Positions 23,962-26,113 of a stretch of 26,113 nt of DNA are shown here, one piece after another. How positions within the stretch are numbered: the first letter of the stretch is position 1; the number at the start of each line of letters is the position of its first letter. The translations under genes were made by a program, and so were the position numbers. The notes under the pieces were generated by a model that had not been told where the DNA came from, did no database searches, and was given only the letters and a program-made list of their open reading frames with translations. Source of the DNA: an uncultured Chloroflexota bacterium (GTDB lineage: Bacteria > Chloroflexota > Dehalococcoidia > CAUJGQ01); NCBI GenBank assembly GCA_937879875.1, contig CALFMN010000216.1:1-26113 (forward strand). The letters run 5' to 3'.

Positions 23962-24444
23962 CTATGCCGGGTTTGCTGCCCGTTCCTTCGGCGGCATCGC
24001 GGCGAGCCGATCCAGCAGCTCGGCCTCGCTCTGATCGAGGTCGATCGGGTCGCCGTGCGGCTGCGGGTAGTCTTTGCCCGTGGGCCAGTAGACCTCGACG
24101 CGGTTGCCTTCCGGGTCGCGGAAGTAGCAGCCGAAGGCGATGCCGTGGTTGACCACGCGATCGACGGGATAGCCGCGTTCCTTGATCTGCTGCCAGAACC
24201 GGCGCAGGTCGGAGAGCGAACCGACCGTGAATGAGATCTGCTGCACCTCGCTCTTGCGGTCCGGCGACCGCATCAGCGCCAGCTCGTGATGCTCTTCGGC
24301 CGGACGGGCGCTGAGGAAGACGATCCAGTCGCCGTCGCCGCGGTCGGTGACCTGCATGCCAAGAAAGCTGCTGTAGAAGTCGATCATCGTCGCGGGGTTT
24401 TGTACGAACAGCCCGACGTGCCCCAGCCCGGTAACCTTCGGCAT
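23962..24444 (-). CDS. VOC-fold protein (extradiol dioxygenase/glyoxalase-like)
   Basis: 160 residues, a single VOC unit pair. The metal ligands expected of type I extradiol dioxygenases and glyoxalases are visible: His9 (LGHVGL), His52/His53 (EHHELAL), and Glu117 (GNRVEVYW). The NHGIAFGCYFRDPEGN segment (99-113) is typical of catechol 2,3-dioxygenase-like proteins. The last 35 residues are helical and acidic, with a basic end. It is the first gene of a tightly spaced set with the selenoprotein-like reductase (15-nt gap) and the iron-ADH-like protein. A ring-cleaving, isomerising or resistance role is possible; the reaction cannot be set from the sequence. Confidence 0.85.
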   Translation of the reverse strand: MPKVTGLGHVGLFVQNPATMIDFYSSFLGMQVTDRGDGDWIVFLSARPAEEHHELALMRSPDRKSEVQQISFTVGSLSDLRRFWQQIKERGYPVDRVVNHGIAFGCYFRDPEGNRVEVYWPTGKDYPQPHGDPIDLDQSEAELLDRLAAMPPKERAANPA

Positions 24445-24597
24445 CGCGCACCTCCTGCTGACCGCTCGCGCGCTGCGGCGGCTTTACCGACTTCAGCCCG
24501 GCATCGCTGCGCGGCGCACGGCGCTACGAGCCTACCACGCGCCGGCACGTTGGCAAGCGCTTCGGCGGGGGCCGTCCGTCTGTCGCATAATCGGCGT

Positions 24598-24879
24598 ATG
24601 ATGCGCGGCGCCCGATCGCGACTCGTCTCGGCTCGGTTGCCGCTCTTGCGTGTGGCAGCGCTCTCGATCGCGGCCTGCGGCGGGTCGGTCGTGTCGCCCA
24701 CCGCGCCGTCGCGAACGCCGCGCGCCACGGCGGCGGATGCTGCTGCGGGATCGACGGCCTCGCGTCCGATCGACCGTTCGCACTGCCACGCTGTTGGACG
24801 CAGAACCGCCCCGGTCGTGTGCGACCGGGGCGGTTCTGTGTCTGGTGAACGGTGGCTGAGCGCTAGCAGGCGACGGTGA
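24598..24879 (+). CDS. Possible small lipoprotein, perhaps truncated
   Basis: The N-terminus is a lipoprotein signal: a basic stretch, then LLRVAALSIAAC with a lipobox-like IAAC at about residue 28, followed by a Ser/Thr/Pro/Ala-rich segment. A CATAAT box 6 nt before the first ATG suggests a leaderless message. After about residue 60 the frame enters a strong terminator-like hairpin (24801-24838) and ends inside the convergent gene, so the C-terminal third is probably not natural. It may be a remnant of a larger lipoprotein or a non-functional ORF. Confidence 0.35.
   Translation: MMRGARSRLVSARLPLLRVAALSIAACGGSVVSPTAPSRTPRATAADAAAGSTASRPIDRSHCHAVGRRTAPVVCDRGGSVSGERWLSASRRR
24801..24838. terminator. 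Strong bidirectional hairpin between convergent genes
   Basis: A perfect 17-bp stem (CAGAACCGCCCCGGTCG with its complement) around a 4-nt TGTG loop. It lies 25 nt after the stop of the secreted-protein gene at 24863 and downstream of the lipoprotein-like ORF. Neither strand has a long T-run after it, but the position and stem strength fit a shared terminator. Confidence 0.7.
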
Positions 24880-25237
24880 AGTCGATCGAGGCGTGCGTGC
24901 CGCGCTCGGTGTTGAAGTATGCGGTCCAGGTGCCGCAGCTTGCGTCGCCGCCGAACAGGTTGATCGGGGTGAAGCCGGCATCGAAGCTGCCGTCATCGCG
25001 CACGTAGACGCGATCGTCGTCCAGATCGTAGCGGTTATTGTTCGGGTCCATGAAGTGGACGTGCAGCGTCTCGTCGGACACCCAGCCCTCGCCGGAGATC
25101 ACAAAGTGGTGGAGTGGCGAGCCGACGGTTGTATCGATGCTGAGGAACCCGCGGGCGCTGGCGCCACGCGTCCCGGCCACGCCGATGGCCAGGCTGGCCA
25201 CCGCGGCGATCAGAGTGATGGCGAGCAGTTTACGCAT
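24863..25237 (-). CDS. Small secreted beta-rich protein
   Basis: 124 residues, not recognised. GGAGGG precedes the ATG. A signal peptide spans about 1-28 (MRKLLAITLIAAVASLAIGV core, Ala-rich cleavage region). The mature part alternates short strands and turns (HHFVISGEGWVSDETLHVHF, DPNNNRYDLDDDRVYV) and holds two cysteines, one in ASCGTWTAYF and one at the very end, likely forming one disulfide. The Asp/Asn-rich turn could bind calcium, but this is a guess. It resembles the small immunoglobulin-like exported proteins common in this type of genome. Confidence 0.65.
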   Translation of the reverse strand: MRKLLAITLIAAVASLAIGVAGTRGASARGFLSIDTTVGSPLHHFVISGEGWVSDETLHVHFMDPNNNRYDLDDDRVYVRDDGSFDAGFTPINLFGGDASCGTWTAYFNTERGTHASIDFTVAC

Positions 25238-25578
25238 CTTCTGGCCCTCCCTGTGCTGACACGGCCTCGAGTCGGCCGCTGTATCCGTGGTTACCGCGGC
25301 GTTGTCGCGGCGGTGACATCAGCGTAGCGGCGGGCGGATTCATCCCGGCATGAACGCGCCCACGCGCGCGGTGTGAACTGCGCTACACAGCCGGCAACGT
25401 ACCGGCGGGCGCTGCCGAGGCGGTCGCCCCCATAGGCGGCCAGTGCCGCGTGGCTTCGTACATCCGCCGGCACACCGTGCTATGCTCACCGCGCCGATTT
25501 GAGCGGCGCGGGCCGGCCTCTCCCTTGCCACGGGAGAGGCTGTTCGCTGTCTTCAGCAGCAAAGGGGAAGACCCGGAA
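25238..25578. other. 341-nt intergenic region with promoter-like box and repeat
   Basis: It separates the secreted-protein gene (minus) and the cupin gene (plus). On the plus strand TGCTATGCT (25478-25486) is an extended -10 candidate for the cupin gene, about 90 nt before its ATG. A small palindromic repeat lies at 25516-25540. Arg-rich ORFs crossing the region in several frames are not supported. Confidence 0.4.
25516..25540. repeat. Short palindrome of the CT/GA-rich repeat type
   Basis: CCTCTCCC (25517-25524) and GGGAGAGG (25532-25539), with one more G-C pair outside, form a 9-bp stem with a 7-nt loop. The composition matches the repeats at 5043-5154 and 19538-19582. It lies in the probable leader of the cupin gene, where it could form an mRNA hairpin. 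Confidence 0.45.
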
Positions 25579-25902
25579 ATGGAGAAGATCAACCTTACCG
25601 TGGCGCTCGCGGGCTTCAACGAGCGCTGGTCCCCGCGGACGGTAGCAAGTGTGAACGACTACGAAGTAAAGCTGGTGAAGGTCTGCGGGGAGTTCATCTG
25701 GCACAGGCACGAGCAGACGGACGAACTGTTCCTGGTCCTGCAGGGCGAGCTGACGATCCGCCTGCGCGACCGCGAGATCGCGCTTGGCCCGGGCGAGCTG
25801 TGCGTGGTGCCGCGCGGCGTGGAGCATCAGCCGTTCGCGGCAGAAGAAGCGCAAGTCCTGCTGCTGGAGCCGCGCGGCACGATGAACACCGGCGATCGGT
25901 GA
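25579..25902 (+). CDS. Small cupin-fold protein
   Basis: 107 residues from the ATG giving MEKINLTVALAGF, preceded by GGGGAAG. The frame extends upstream to 25450, but that part crosses a promoter-like box and a repeat. It is a single cupin domain: motif 1 is WHRHEQTDELFLVLQGE with His42, His44 and Glu49, and motif 2 is GPGELCVVPRGVEHQP with His83. These form a 3-His/1-Glu metal site. Such small cupins include isomerases, dioxygenases and sensors, and the substrate cannot be named. Downstream is an AT-richer stretch with inverted ends. Confidence 0.88.
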   Translation: MEKINLTVALAGFNERWSPRTVASVNDYEVKLVKVCGEFIWHRHEQTDELFLVLQGELTIRLRDREIALGPGELCVVPRGVEHQPFAAEEAQVLLLEPRGTMNTGDR

Positions 25903-25951
25903 GGCGCGCTGCACAACGACGGCTGTGCGGGGGGACCGCCCCTTCGCTTCT

Positions 25952-26068
25952 CTAGCAGGCTGATGAAAAAGCAGATTTGCCCAGATTTCAAGTCACCGTT
26001 ATGTTTAGCTGCACGCGGGGCTTGTCAAACGTCAGTGGTCATCAGCAGTCGTTTTTCAGCACCCTTAG
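25952..26068. mobile_element. Candidate MITE or insertion-sequence end
   Basis: The left end GGCTGATGAAAAA (near 25958-25970) and the right end GTTTTTCAGCACCC (26051-26064) are inverted copies with two mismatches over about 12 bases. The ends are flanked by CTAG (25952) and TTAG (26065), both of YTAR type. The 117-bp interior is clearly more AT-rich than the window and holds no ORF. The GCTGAAAAA end type is often seen at IS termini. It could be a short non-autonomous element, or one end of an IS with a nested copy running past the window. Confidence 0.5.
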
Positions 26069-26113
26069 GACTACTTCGGTAGTTCCGGCGAGGGCGGAAT
26101 GCTGTGCTGTGGT

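Overview
The window is a GC-rich, gene-dense bacterial chromosomal segment. Its mix of genes (pdxS/pdxT synthase, an R3H-domain ring ATPase, typA, a QueG-type reductase, and several secreted proteins, one with a WNLVSGP-type module) would suit an uncultured Chloroflexota-like lineage. That placement is an inference from gene content. No rRNA, tRNA or CRISPR array was seen.

Layout. 113-1587: a secreted Cys-rich protein followed, in a shifted frame, by a six-repeat tectonin-type propeller; probably one gene broken by a frameshift. 1701-3542 (-): translational GTPase TypA, with a promoter-like box and a terminator-like hairpin upstream. 3736-6308 (-): a LuxE-like acyl-protein synthetase and a LuxC-like acyl-CoA reductase overlapping by ATGA, with no luciferase genes in the window; a palindromic repeat is read as part of the LuxC-like ORF. 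6358-6884 (-): an AbrB-type antitoxin followed by what looks like a decayed RelE/ParE toxin. 7086-10168 (+): a tight run of LmbE/PIG-L deacetylase, zinc-ribbon Nudix hydrolase and QueG, then an ATC-hydrolase-like protein. 10232-11455 (-): modular secreted protein. 11751-13983: a DHA2-type drug exporter divergent from a TetR regulator, with a duplicated palindromic operator between them. 14135-15998: an M48 membrane metalloprotease and a small orphan protein. 16145-20577 (-): pdxS, terminator, then pdxT, a tandem GNAT protein and the R3H ATPase. 20883-21452 (+): small membrane protein.

The most unusual locus is 21517-24444 (-): a closely packed set of a VOC-fold (extradiol dioxygenase/glyoxalase-like) protein, a glycine/sarcosine/betaine reductase selenoprotein B-like protein, and an iron-alcohol-dehydrogenase-family protein. 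The middle gene is interrupted by one in-frame UGA, in a U-P-F-C context, followed by a small stem-loop at the distance expected for a bacterial SECIS. It is best read as a full-length selenoprotein that standard gene callers would split in two. The third gene keeps the nucleotide-binding GGGS motif but appears to have lost the usual metal ligands. Together they suggest an undescribed reductive or ring-compound pathway; the substrate is unknown.

The window ends with a lipoprotein-like ORF, a strong bidirectional hairpin, a small secreted protein, a cupin, and an AT-richer stretch with inverted ends that looks like a MITE or the edge of an insertion sequence.
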